A stretch of DNA of 64,000 bases from UTCFX2 sp963827155 (GTDB lineage Bacteria > Chloroflexota > Anaerolineae > Anaerolineales > UBA4823). The DNA is taken from assembly GCA_963827155.1 (NCBI GenBank), contig CAWGZV010000002.1, positions 248,001 through 312,000 on the forward strand, given 5' to 3'. The translations under genes were made by a program, and so were the position numbers. Numbering within the stretch: the first letter of the stretch is position 1; each line of letters starts with the position of its first letter. The notes below the pieces were generated by a model. It saw only the letters and a program-made list of their open reading frames with translations. It searched no databases and had not been told where the DNA came from. Positions 63,988-64,000 of this stretch are shown here, one piece after another.

Positions 63988-64000
63988 CTAGCCGACAGGA

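Overview
The window looks like a chromosomal segment of an anaerobic member of the Chloroflexota, probably Anaerolineae. This is inferred from family content, not from a marker gene. It has MalT-type LuxR regulators, DUF6325/SHOCT small-protein pairs, an anaerobic-sulfatase-maturase-like radical SAM protein, a complete arginine deiminase pathway and a moderately GC-rich base composition.

Left part (1-9.7 kb): the 3' part of an arylsulfatase, a DUF2252 protein, then a tightly packed membrane set (potassium channel, ClC channel, SulP permease, AI-2E-family protein), a frameshifted anSME-like radical SAM gene, a collapsed SulP relic and a 28-base relic of the 3' end of tRNA-His. Middle part (9.7-30.5 kb): an intact LuxR/MalT regulator, a set of small proteins (a small conserved protein, a 99-residue membrane protein, DUF6325, SHOCT), a metallo-beta-lactamase-fold hydrolase, an SH3-domain lipoprotein, a second DUF6325 gene, a tiny Gly/Pro repeat protein, then second copies of the channel, ClC, SulP and AI-2E genes, a DUF2254 gene, two more SulP genes, a YihY gene and a second relic of tRNA-His. 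Right part (30.5-54.4 kb): a frameshifted second LuxR/MalT regulator with a parallel set of small genes, a sugar-oxidation/redox group (lactonase, CoA-disulfide reductase, glucose dehydrogenase), an Ala-rich repetitive protein, the arginine deiminase cluster (YfcC antiporter, arcB, NhaC antiporter, arcC, arcA), PPK2, a P-type ATPase, another SulP gene, a YihY relic and the intact tRNA-His gene.

Beyond tRNA-His the sequence looks like ordinary chromosome: hisS (same strand as the tRNA, 48 bases upstream of it), an IS110-family element with a possible bridge RNA in its leader, a minus-strand operon (prs-like, AAA ATPase, M14 carboxypeptidase, M24 peptidase), and a Tat-exported L,D-transpeptidase.

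The main structural observation is that 9.7-54.4 kb reads as two successive modules, with the end of a third to their left. Each has a LuxR regulator just inside its left edge and SulP/YihY genes at its right edge, and each is bounded by a same-orientation copy of the 3' end of tRNA-His. That is what repeated insertion, or tandem duplication, at tRNA-His would leave. No integrase is visible.

Many genes in the first 40 kb (and one at 58.8 kb) carry one-base frameshifts although the protein sequence is well preserved on both sides. Some loci (ClC copy 2, SulP copy 2, LuxR copy 2) carry so many lesions that real decay is likely. Single lesions elsewhere could be sequencing errors. Gene boundaries given for frameshifted loci cover the whole reconstructed gene.
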